Shown one piece after another: positions 1 to 5,787 of a stretch of DNA of 10,000 nucleotides; position 1 is the stretch's first letter; the number at the start of each line of letters is the position of its first letter. The translations under genes and the position numbers were made by a program. The stretch is from Flavobacterium sp. (lineage in GTDB: Bacteria > Bacteroidota > Bacteroidia > Flavobacteriales > Flavobacteriaceae), in contig NZ_JAIWOF010000132.1 of NCBI RefSeq assembly GCF_020217025.1, positions 1-10,000 of the forward strand, written 5' to 3'. The notes below the pieces were generated by a model, which was not told the DNA's origin, did not search any database, and saw only the letters and a program-made list of their open reading frames with translations.

Positions 1-253
1 TAGTTCGGTCCATTTTGGCGTCTAATTCAATTTCGATGATTTGATTGAAAACATTAGAAGCGCCTACCATGCAGTAACCACCGACGATTAACAATACTAA
101 AACCAACCATTGAAAAGGTTGTTCCTCATTAAATCCTAACAAATAACCTGCAATAGTGGAAACCACTACACTAATAGATAAGCGCGCCTTTGTGATTTCT
201 ACAAAGTCTTTGTAAAGAGATTTTTTAATTTGAGGTTGAGTATTCGTGTCCAC
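1..253 (-). CDS. cyoE: Heme O synthase (protoheme IX farnesyltransferase), N-terminal part
   Basis: This is the first 84 codons of a UbiA-family prenyltransferase; the rest lies beyond the left edge. The family transfers a farnesyl group from farnesyl diphosphate to heme B, making heme O for terminal oxidases in the inner membrane. Translation shows a short polar N-terminus, 'DFVEITKARLSISVV', a first membrane segment (about residues 24-40), a second (about 49-63), then 'GASNVFNQ' and 'IELDAKMDRT'. The last part matches the family's first Asp-rich diphosphate/Mg-binding motif (N-x3-D-x3-D-x2-M-x-R-T), with Glu in place of the first Asp. I chose the GTG at 251-253 because no ATG lies in frame upstream within the spacer. 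A TAnnTTTG-like element sits 29 bases upstream. The equivalent gene is also called ctaB. The family is secure; the exact start is less so. Confidence 0.88.
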   Translation of the reverse strand, partial: MDTNTQPQIKKSLYKDFVEITKARLSISVVVSTIAGYLLGFNEEQPFQWLVLVLLIVGGYCMVGASNVFNQIIEIELDAKMDRT

Positions 254-282
254 TTTAGTGTTTTTCGCTGTGAAATTGCGCG

Positions 283-290
283 CAAAGATA
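283..290 (-). promoter_or_regulatory. Candidate -7 promoter element of cyoE
   Basis: On the minus strand this reads TATCTTTG, a full match to the Bacteroidota -7 consensus TAnnTTTG. It lies 29 bases before the GTG start, which would give a short leader. No clear TTTG -33 element is present: the place where one is expected (near 310) is occupied by an AGAATTT tandem repeat. The call rests on one motif and its position. Confidence 0.45.
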
Positions 291-303
291 CGATATGAAA
301 ATT

Positions 304-328
304 AGAATTTAGAATTTAGAATTTAGAA
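304..328. repeat. AGAATTT heptamer tandem repeat
   Basis: Three perfect copies of AGAATTT (304-310, 311-317, 318-324) are followed by a partial fourth (AGAA, 325-328). They lie in the 90-base gap between the remB stop and the cyoE start, where the -33 region of the cyoE promoter should be. The first GAATTT could pair with AAATTC at 328-333 to form a weak AT-only hairpin. I do not regard that as a convincing terminator for remB, and I see no other terminator in this gap. Confidence 0.75.
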
Positions 329-343
329 AATTCGTTAAATCTA

Positions 344-2446
344 TTAATAATCAAAATACCAGTTAAATAAATCGCTTCTCAATCCAATTGAAAACCAAGT
401 GGTGTTTGATTTTATAGTTGAAGCAGTTTCAGCAGTTGGATCGAAATTTCTAAACATAACATTTCCAAAAACTTTTAAATTTGAAGCTGGATTAACCAAA
501 TATCCTACTTGTAAATCGGCAATCATAACCGTTGTTTTATTTCCTTGTGCAATCGAAACCCCAGTATCGTAAGGGCGATTTTCATCGTAATCTAAATAGA
601 TATTACCTCCGTAGTTAAAGTTATCGGTTCCGTTATTGAAATCAAATCCGCGTTGGCCGTAAATTAATTTCGCATCAGCAAAATATCTTCCTTTGTAATA
701 ACGTGCAATAGCAATAAATTCTCTGAAATTCGCTCCCCATAAATGCCCCATACTTTGATTGTTGTGACCATAATTAGTAATAGGATCACTATGCGAATAC
801 ACATAAGGACGCACTTGGTTATATTCTACCTGAAGCAATAAATTCTTTATTTTAAACGCATCATAATATTTTACTCCAATTTGGTACGCAAATTTATTTC
901 TCCAACTTTGATTGCTTTGTTTTACATCACCAATTGCAAACTCGTCAATTAAAAACTGTCCGTAGAAGTTAATTTGATTGTTCCATTTGTATTTTGAAGT
1001 TAATCCAAGCAATGCATTTCCTGTTTTAGACGATGAGCCAAACTCAACCGTTCTGTAAAAAATTAATGGATTCACAAAATTGAAATCGAAACCTCTATCG
1101 TTGGTATTCGTCCAAACCACATTTTCAAAGAAACCTAAATTCCATCTTTTCGTTACATTCCAACTCAAATAATGACTTGCCATGTATTTTGTAGTATAGG
1201 TTCCATCAACTGTAGCAGCATCACGAACGTCTTTCAGCCACATGTAGGTATTGATGTATTTAATTTTCCAAAAAGTAGTATTGATTTTGAAATACGGATA
1301 TGGACTTGCACCATCGCTCTGTAATAAAGAACGATATCCATCTCCTAAGAAATTTCTTCCGTAACCTAGTTGTAGATTTACAAATTTACTTGGTTGGTAT
1401 TTGATATTTGCTTCTGCCAATGGAAAATCATAAGCATCCTCTTTAAAACGTTTCGCAATTCCAATTCCTGGGATAATCGCTGGATTTCCTCCCGAAGGAC
1501 GGATACTTTCTGCATATGCATTGTAATAATCAGCAAATCTTCCTTGACTTTCATAGATAGAAGTTGTAAAAGTTAATTGCTTTCCTAGACCACCATTAAC
1601 AATTAAACCTCTTGTATTAACAAATGTGTTCGAAGCTTCACTTTCAGTATCTTTTCCAATTCTAAAATCGAAAATTGGATTTAGTGTGAACCAATATTCT
1701 TCGCCTTGAATCGCTACTAAATTTTCGTTCCATAGTTTTCTTCCCCACCAAGATGCTTTTTGTTTCACAAAAGATTGGTTTGCCGTTTCGAAATCATAAT
1801 ATTTTGCTACTTCATCATACGAATAAGGTTTTGAAGCCGTATGATTATTACTTCCTACTTGATTTAACAAAGCATCGAAAACACCATAATTTTGATGTGA
1901 AAACTGCACAATTCCCGAACTTTTAAACTGCGGATTTTCGAATGGTTTTATCACCAAATCATCGTATTCTGATAATTCTTTTTTGTTATCAATTAACAGC
2001 GTATTTGTTTTGGCATACTTAGTAGCTACATCTTCTTGAGTGTTTGGGGCAACTAAAGGAATATTGATTTTTATAGAAAATTTGGAATACGTTGGCTTTC
2101 CTGCATAAGTAGCAGGTGAAACTTTTGGCAACGATTCAAAAACGCGAGCAGCTTCTTTTTTTAGTGACTCATGTGCTGCGTCGGTATACAAAACCTTGAA
2201 ATTACCTGTAGTATCGACTTCAAAAACAGCAATTACGGTTCCTTTGTAATTTTGTTCTTGAAGTTCTTGTGGTACTTTAAAATTATTATAAAAATAATTT
2301 TGAATCGTATTATAAAAGCAAGATTCCTGTTGTTTACCAATAGCATTTACACAATCTGGAAACATTGGAAATTGTTCGTTTGACGAATGTTGAGCAAAAG
2401 TCGCAAATCCGAAAACCAACAACAGTAAACAGTATATTTTTCTCAT
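344..2446 (-). CDS. remB: RemB-type outer-membrane protein (TonB C-terminal-like domain plus Wzi-like beta-barrel)
   Basis: The 700-residue product starts with a signal peptide (about residues 1-18, cleavage likely before Gln19). Residues 28-132 form a TonB C-terminal-like domain with 'MFPDC' (C32), C43 in 'SCF', 'VFEVDTTGNF' and 'FSIKINIPL'. From about residue 160, and clearly from 235, the chain has the alternating aromatic strands of an outer-membrane barrel. These include 'GYGRNFLGDGYRSLLQ' (361-376) and a C-terminus ending in 'NWYFDY', resembling the Wzi capsule-assembly family. I recognise this layout as flavobacterial gliding motility protein RemB. From memory, remB also lies a few genes from sprA in F. 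johnsoniae. RemB is linked to colony spreading but its biochemical role is not settled; surface polysaccharide handling is my inference from the barrel. The gene starts 9 bases after deoC, so the two are probably cotranscribed. Confidence 0.72.
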   Translation of the reverse strand: MRKIYCLLLLVFGFATFAQHSSNEQFPMFPDCVNAIGKQQESCFYNTIQNYFYNNFKVPQELQEQNYKGTVIAVFEVDTTGNFKVLYTDAAHESLKKEAARVFESLPKVSPATYAGKPTYSKFSIKINIPLVAPNTQEDVATKYAKTNTLLIDNKKELSEYDDLVIKPFENPQFKSSGIVQFSHQNYGVFDALLNQVGSNNHTASKPYSYDEVAKYYDFETANQSFVKQKASWWGRKLWNENLVAIQGEEYWFTLNPIFDFRIGKDTESEASNTFVNTRGLIVNGGLGKQLTFTTSIYESQGRFADYYNAYAESIRPSGGNPAIIPGIGIAKRFKEDAYDFPLAEANIKYQPSKFVNLQLGYGRNFLGDGYRSLLQSDGASPYPYFKINTTFWKIKYINTYMWLKDVRDAATVDGTYTTKYMASHYLSWNVTKRWNLGFFENVVWTNTNDRGFDFNFVNPLIFYRTVEFGSSSKTGNALLGLTSKYKWNNQINFYGQFLIDEFAIGDVKQSNQSWRNKFAYQIGVKYYDAFKIKNLLLQVEYNQVRPYVYSHSDPITNYGHNNQSMGHLWGANFREFIAIARYYKGRYFADAKLIYGQRGFDFNNGTDNFNYGGNIYLDYDENRPYDTGVSIAQGNKTTVMIADLQVGYLVNPASNLKVFGNVMFRNFDPTAETASTIKSNTTWFSIGLRSDLFNWYFDY

Positions 2447-2455
2447 AAGATATTT

Positions 2456-3199
2456 TTAATAATCGCTATTTGAAATTTCGCCATTTGCAATTGCTTTAGC
2501 AGCTGAAGTTCCAATTCGTTTTACGCCTAATTGAACCATTTCTACAGCTTCTTCATAGGTTCTTACTCCACCTGCAGCTTTAACGGGTAGCGGACAAGAA
2601 TTTTCAAGCATTAATTTTATAGTAGGAATAGTTGCTCCATTTGGAATACCCTCTGGCGTTTTATAAAAACCTGTTGAAGATTTTACAAATACTTTATCGT
2701 ATTCTTTTTCGCTAAAATTAGCAATCACCACATTCTTAATTAATGCAGATAATTGTACAATTTGATGATTATCTAAAGCTGCTACTTCAATAATCCATTT
2801 TACAATTTTATTATGAGCTAACCCTAATTTAGTTCCTTGTAAAACTTGTTCTTTTACAATATCAATTTCACCTCTTTTAAAAGCTTCATAATCGACAACA
2901 TAATCTAAATCATCAACACCATTTTCTATAGCTTGTTTAGCTTCCTCTAATTTATCTTCTAAAGTTCCATTTCCTAATGGAAAATCGATAACCGTTCCAA
3001 TTGTAACTTTTGAATTAGCCTCATGAATCATTTTTTTTGCCAAAACCACTTTATCTGGTCGAATCATGATTAATTTAAAATCATTATCAATGGCTTCTTG
3101 AATACAATTTTTCACAACTTCTGTATTTTCTTTTTCAGAAAGATTAGCTTGAGCTGCGGTTTTAAGATAGGTTGAGTCTAAATATTGTTTGATGTTCAT
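2456..3199 (-). CDS. deoC: Deoxyribose-phosphate aldolase
   Basis: The product is a cytoplasmic class I aldolase that cleaves 2-deoxyribose 5-phosphate to glyceraldehyde 3-phosphate and acetaldehyde in deoxynucleoside catabolism. At 247 residues it has the usual length of the family. Visible motifs are 'IGTVIDFPLGN' (67-77), 'DDLDYVVDYE' with D99 at the position of the catalytic aspartate, 'VFVKSSTGF' with K173 as the Schiff-base lysine, 'VKAAGGVR' with K207 as the second active-site lysine, and the phosphate-binding 'GTSAA' near 230. All key residues are present. The ATG at 3197-3199 is followed by the usual N-terminal helix. The gene sits between the terminator of the upstream tonB-like gene and remB (9-base gap). 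I see no clear TAnnTTTG promoter in the short spacer, so its promoter is undefined and some readthrough is possible. The function has no obvious tie to the envelope genes around it. Confidence 0.93.
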   Translation of the reverse strand: MNIKQYLDSTYLKTAAQANLSEKENTEVVKNCIQEAIDNDFKLIMIRPDKVVLAKKMIHEANSKVTIGTVIDFPLGNGTLEDKLEEAKQAIENGVDDLDYVVDYEAFKRGEIDIVKEQVLQGTKLGLAHNKIVKWIIEVAALDNHQIVQLSALIKNVVIANFSEKEYDKVFVKSSTGFYKTPEGIPNGATIPTIKLMLENSCPLPVKAAGGVRTYEEAVEMVQLGVKRIGTSAAKAIANGEISNSDY

Positions 3200-3226
3200 T
3201 TCAAAAAGAATTATAATGTGTAAAAA

Positions 3227-3256
3227 TAAAAAAATCCCATCGAAATGGGACTTTTT
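3227..3256 (-). terminator. Rho-independent terminator after the downstream tonB-like gene
   Basis: On the minus strand GTCCCAT-TTCG-ATGGGA forms a 6-bp GC-containing stem with a UUCG tetraloop (arms 3235-3240 and 3245-3250). It is extended by A-U pairs past one mismatch and followed by a run of U. It begins 18 bases after the stop codon at 3275 and should separate this gene from deoC. Confidence 0.85.
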
Positions 3257-3274
3257 ATCACAAATAATATTTAA

Positions 3275-4033
3275 TTATTGAATTTTAAACACAACTGGGA
3301 TGGTATATTTAATTCTTACCTCTTTATTTCCTTGTTTAGCAGGAATTAATTTAGGTATTCTTTTCACGGCTCTTTCGGCTGCTTTTTGCATTTCTGACGA
3401 AGCTCTCTTATTATTTATCGCTACAACATTTGTAATAGCTCCGTTTTCATCGATAACAAATTCCACTTGGGCAACCCCTTGTTTTCCTATCGCTAAGTCT
3501 CCTTCAGGATACACCAAGTTTTTCACAATCGCTTTAGCTAATTGTTCATCGAAGCATTCTTTTTGTTCTGCTCTACTCAACCCTTTACAAGCTGGAAACA
3601 TTGGTAATTGCTCAACAGAAAAAACAGTTGGTGGCTCGCTAGCTCCTCCATCACCATCATCTTTTGGATTATCTGATGGTGTTGTATTCGTATTATTTTG
3701 ATTATCCGATGGATTATCTTGATTTGCCAAAGGAGTTGTATTATCGTCTTTTTTTGGCTCAGCTTTTGTTGGTTTAAAAACATGAGTTACTTTAGGAGCA
3801 CTACTAACAACAGGCTTTGTTGTTTCTTGTGGTTTTGTAGTTGGAGCTGGATTATAAACGTAAGTTGGCTCAGAATAAATACCAGTAGAAATTACATGAC
3901 TAAAAGGTTTTGATACATCCTTAAAATTAAATTCTAAGATAAATAACACCACTAACATAGTGGCTATTAAACCAACTTGAAAATAGATAAAACTATTTTT
4001 TACTCTTTTCGGGAAATCAACATTTGCTTTCAT
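3275..4033 (-). CDS. Energy transducer TonB family protein (Asn/Asp/Thr-rich linker)
   Basis: The 252-residue product has the TonB layout. It has a short basic cytoplasmic N-terminus (1-14), one membrane helix (about 15-35), a long low-complexity periplasmic linker (about 40-138) and a C-terminal TonB domain (about 144-252). The domain shows 'MFPAC' (C149), C160 in 'ECF', 'YPEGDLAIGKQG', 'VEFVIDENGAITNV' and 'IPVVFKIQ'. Such proteins carry inner-membrane ion-gradient energy from ExbB/ExbD to outer-membrane receptors; no exbB or exbD is in this window. The linker has Lys-Pro pairs in its first half and an Asn/Asp/Thr-rich second half, unlike the polyproline linker of its upstream neighbour. 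Both proteins share a similar N-terminus ('NVD..KR' then 'YF..GL'), so they look like diverged tandem paralogues. The gene is preceded by an 11-bp inverted repeat and followed by its own terminator, so it is probably a separate transcription unit. Its partner receptor is unknown. Confidence 0.87.
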   Translation of the reverse strand: MKANVDFPKRVKNSFIYFQVGLIATMLVVLFILEFNFKDVSKPFSHVISTGIYSEPTYVYNPAPTTKPQETTKPVVSSAPKVTHVFKPTKAEPKKDDNTTPLANQDNPSDNQNNTNTTPSDNPKDDGDGGASEPPTVFSVEQLPMFPACKGLSRAEQKECFDEQLAKAIVKNLVYPEGDLAIGKQGVAQVEFVIDENGAITNVVAINNKRASSEMQKAAERAVKRIPKLIPAKQGNKEVRIKYTIPVVFKIQ

Positions 4034-4038
4034 GGTTA

Positions 4039-4076
4039 TATAGATTAATAGTTAACAGTTTGTTAATTAATCTATA
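4039..4076 (-). promoter_or_regulatory. Inverted repeat in the leader/promoter of the downstream tonB-like gene
   Basis: Perfect 11-bp arms TATAGATTAAT (4039-4049) and ATTAATCTATA (4066-4076) flank a 16-base centre. A smaller inverted repeat, TTAAC/GTTAA (4052-4056 and 4062-4066), is nested inside. The structure ends 5 bases before the ATG at 4033. It could be an operator covering the promoter or a hairpin in the mRNA leader. A TTTG at the end of the upstream U-tract lies about 19 bases before a TA-rich stretch in the repeat, so promoter and repeat may overlap. The repeat is certain; its function is inferred. Confidence 0.5.
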
Positions 4077-4090
4077 CAATTTATATGCCA

Positions 4091-4121
4091 AAAAAAAATC
4101 CCAACTCGAAAGTTGGGATTT
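4091..4121 (-). terminator. Rho-independent terminator after the upstream tonB-like gene
   Basis: An 11-bp perfect stem (arms 4096-4106 and 4111-4121, core TCCCAACT/AGTTGGGA) closes on a 4-base loop that reads UUCG in the minus-strand RNA. It is followed by a long U-tract (poly-A at 4089-4098 on the plus strand). It starts 4 bases after the stop codon of the gene at 4126. Confidence 0.92.
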
Positions 4122-4125
4122 ACTA

Positions 4126-4863
4126 TTATTGTAATTTGAAAGTAATTGGCTGACTGTATTTTACTTTTACAGGTTTACCTCTTTGCATTCCTGGTTTGAA
4201 TTTAGGCAATTTAGAGATTACTCTTAGAGCTTCTTTTTCAAGCAACTCACCACCTTTAGGTCCTTTAGCTTGAACATTAGTAATGCTTCCATCTTTATCA
4301 ATAACAAAAAGAACAGAGACTCTACCTTGAATATTGTCTTCCATAGCTCTCTCAGGATATTGTTGATTTTTTTTGATATGTTTAGCCATTTGCTCCATAA
4401 AACACTCTAAACGTTTGTTTTTTGCAACACCTTCACACCCTGGAAAAACAGGAACGTCTTCGATTACTGCAAAAGGAACTTCTTCATCAATTTCTTCAGC
4501 AGTTCCACCTTCTTCACCATAAGAAGAAGCTGTATTAACTACAACTGCTTTATTTTCATCAACTTCTGTAGTTTCAATTTTCTTTTCTTCAAGAACTTGT
4601 TTATTATCTACGATTTGAATTACCTCTGGTGCTGGTGGAGGCGGAGGAGGTAGTCTTTGAGTCGGAGGCATTGTAAGAATAACTTCTTCATCTTCCATTG
4701 CCATATTATCTGAAATTGCAAGTTCCACTTTTTCTTCTTTAGGATCTTCCGTTTTCATTTCAATGCTCACATACGTTAACATTAAAACAGCTGTAAGACC
4801 AATAAGAAAATATAGCGAACTATTTCTCTTCGGATCAACATTAGGATTTTTCTTTACTTCCAT
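4126..4863 (-). CDS. Energy transducer TonB family protein (polyproline linker)
   Basis: The 245-residue product has a basic cytoplasmic N-terminus, one membrane helix (about residues 16-34), an acidic stretch, the proline-rich 'PPTQRLPPPPPPAPE' (66-80), more Glu-rich linker, and a C-terminal TonB domain (about 137-245). The domain shows 'VFPGC' (C143), C154 in 'ECF', 'YPERAMEDNIQG', 'VLFVIDKDGSITNV' and 'PITFKLQ'. Proteins of this type link the inner-membrane proton gradient to outer-membrane transporters across the periplasm. No ExbB/ExbD genes or TonB-dependent receptor are nearby, so its partner cannot be named. It begins 44 bases after the VanZ-family gene and could be cotranscribed with gcvH and vanZ, or start from the candidate promoter in the gap. 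It ends at a strong terminator. The downstream tonB-like gene is its likely paralogue. Confidence 0.9.
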   Translation of the reverse strand: MEVKKNPNVDPKRNSSLYFLIGLTAVLMLTYVSIEMKTEDPKEEKVELAISDNMAMEDEEVILTMPPTQRLPPPPPPAPEVIQIVDNKQVLEEKKIETTEVDENKAVVVNTASSYGEEGGTAEEIDEEVPFAVIEDVPVFPGCEGVAKNKRLECFMEQMAKHIKKNQQYPERAMEDNIQGRVSVLFVIDKDGSITNVQAKGPKGGELLEKEALRVISKLPKFKPGMQRGKPVKVKYSQPITFKLQ

Positions 4864-4881
4864 AATTTTAATTTTGAGGTG

Positions 4882-4900
4882 CTAATATAGTTAATATTAG
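4882..4900 (-). promoter_or_regulatory. Palindromic candidate promoter of the polyproline tonB-like gene
   Basis: CTAATAT (4882-4888) and ATATTAG (4894-4900) form a 7-bp inverted repeat with a 5-base spacer. On the minus strand the start-proximal arm, with the adjoining spacer base, reads TATATTAG, one base off TAnnTTTG, and lies 18 bases before the ATG. A short AT-only palindrome can arise by chance here, so this is a weak call. Confidence 0.28.
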
Positions 4901-4907
4901 AAATGTT

Positions 4908-5300
4908 TTAAAAAAATTTATTAAAAATTTTATTTTTCACAATTAAAAAGCCAACAAAACCTACGATTGCTCCTAACGAATTAGCGAACGCATCATATAA
5001 ATCAGCTTCCCTTGTTTTGGTTAATACACTTTGAAGAACTTCAATAATTATGCCATAAAATATTGCAAAAACTACAATTAGCAAATCATACTTCATTTTT
5101 AAATATGACTTTACATTGGCAAAACTCCAAAGAACAACAAATACCAAATAAAACAAAAAATGTACAATTTTATCATTCCAAAGTAAATTTACTTTTGGAA
5201 TAGCACTAGAACTCACCAAACTTGCAACTGTAATTAAAACAGTCCAAATTATAGCAAGCAATAAAAAATTACGCTCCGATAAGTGCTTTGTAATCTTCAC
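4908..5300 (-). CDS. VanZ-family small membrane protein
   Basis: The 130-residue product has four predicted membrane segments (about 12-30, 45-63, 73-92 and 105-122). Family signatures are 'DKIVHFLFY' (43-51), 'IEVLQ' (86-90) and '[16 protein letters not shown]' (96-111), with the conserved Glu, Gln, Arg, Asp and Asn of VanZ-like proteins. The family is named after VanZ, which gives low-level teicoplanin resistance in enterococci. Most members, including such small ones in Bacteroidota, have no established function, and I infer no resistance here. The longest open frame begins with GTG at 5298-5300, inside gcvH, giving a 32-base overlap. A TTG a few codons downstream is an alternative start, and the first membrane helix is intact either way. 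The overlap points to cotranscription and perhaps translational coupling with gcvH. Confidence 0.85.
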   Translation of the reverse strand: MKITKHLSERNFLLLAIIWTVLITVASLVSSSAIPKVNLLWNDKIVHFLFYLVFVVLWSFANVKSYLKMKYDLLIVVFAIFYGIIIEVLQSVLTKTREADLYDAFANSLGAIVGFVGFLIVKNKIFNKFF

Positions 5301-5649
5301 TTGACAAAAGTACTTCTATTTCAGATGCATCAGAAATTTTCACTTTCACCATCCAACCATCACCGTAAGGATCAGAGTTTACTTTTTCAGGATCTGATTC
5401 TAATGAATCATTAAATTCGATAATTTCTCCAGATAAAGGCAAAAACAAATCAGAAACTGTTTTAACAGCTTCAACTGTACCAAACACTTCGTCTTTATTT
5501 AAGGTTTGATCTAAAGTTTCTACTTCTACATACACGATATCACCCAATTCTTTTTGAGCAAAATCAGTGATTCCCACAGTTGCAACATCTCCTTCAACTG
5601 AAACCCATTCGTGGTCTTTAGTGTATTTTAAATTAGTTGGTATATTCAT
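5269..5649 (-). CDS. gcvH: Glycine cleavage system H protein
   Basis: The product is the lipoyl carrier protein that shuttles the aminomethyl group between the P, T and L proteins during glycine breakdown to CO2, ammonia and methylene-tetrahydrofolate, in the cytoplasm. At 126 residues it has the usual length. It shows the N-terminal 'YTKDHEWV' (9-16), '[18 protein letters not shown]' (25-42), the lipoylation site '[10 protein letters not shown]' with K63 as the modified lysine, '[10 protein letters not shown]' (91-100) and a C-terminal helix. All diagnostic positions are present. The P and T protein genes are not in the window. The gene follows the sprA terminator, has a TAnnTTTG-type element 22 bases before its ATG, and overlaps the VanZ-family gene at its 3' end. 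From memory, gcvH next to sprA is a recurrent arrangement in flavobacteria; a functional link to secretion is not implied. Confidence 0.97.
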   Translation of the reverse strand: MNIPTNLKYTKDHEWVSVEGDVATVGITDFAQKELGDIVYVEVETLDQTLNKDEVFGTVEAVKTVSDLFLPLSGEIIEFNDSLESDPEKVNSDPYGDGWMVKVKISDASEIEVLLSSEDYKALIGA

Positions 5650-5671
5650 TTGGTTATATTTTTTTGACGTA

Positions 5672-5679
5672 CAAATGTA
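5672..5679 (-). promoter_or_regulatory. Candidate -7 promoter element of gcvH
   Basis: On the minus strand this reads TACATTTG, a full match to the Bacteroidota TAnnTTTG consensus, 22 bases before the gcvH ATG and about 44 bases after the sprA terminator. The -33 region is T-rich, without a clean TTTG. Its position directly behind a terminator supports a new transcription unit starting here. Confidence 0.5.
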
Positions 5680-5722
5680 ATTGTATTTATTGAATTGAAA
5701 AAAAGGTTTTTGTTATTTTTTT

Positions 5723-5769
5723 ATATAAAAAAACACCCGTTCAAAAAAATACTTTCGAACGGGTGTTTT
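5723..5769 (-). terminator. Rho-independent terminator of sprA
   Basis: A 13-bp perfect stem (arms 5730-5742 and 5757-5769, core ACACCCGTTC/GAACGGGTGT) with a 14-base loop is followed on the minus strand by a U-rich run. It starts 18 bases after the sprA stop codon at 5788-5790 and separates sprA from gcvH. Confidence 0.93.
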
Positions 5770-5787
5770 ACTTTATTGTTGAATTAT

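Noticed and set aside
304..333. Possible terminator for remB formed by GAATTT/AAATTC
   Set aside because: The stem is only A-T-rich and six pairs long, the loop is large, and no U-tract follows.
1394..1576. Short plus-strand open frames antisense to remB (here and at 2171-2383)
   Set aside because: They are fully inside remB, have no family similarity that I recognise, and no promoter or start signal distinguishes them.
3300..3701. Open frame of 133 codons on the plus strand, antisense to a tonB-like gene
   Set aside because: It lies wholly inside a well-supported TonB gene, has no recognisable domain, and its composition looks like the antisense of a biased coding sequence.
3577..3913. Short open frames on both strands over the low-complexity linker of a tonB-like gene (3577-3783 minus, 3698-3913 plus)
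   Set aside because: The repetitive, biased codons of the linker produce stop-free frames by chance; the translations are low-complexity.
4908..5300. VanZ-like gene as a glycopeptide resistance determinant
   Set aside because: It is a small generic family member next to gcvH with no vanA/vanH/vanX-type genes nearby; family similarity alone does not support resistance.
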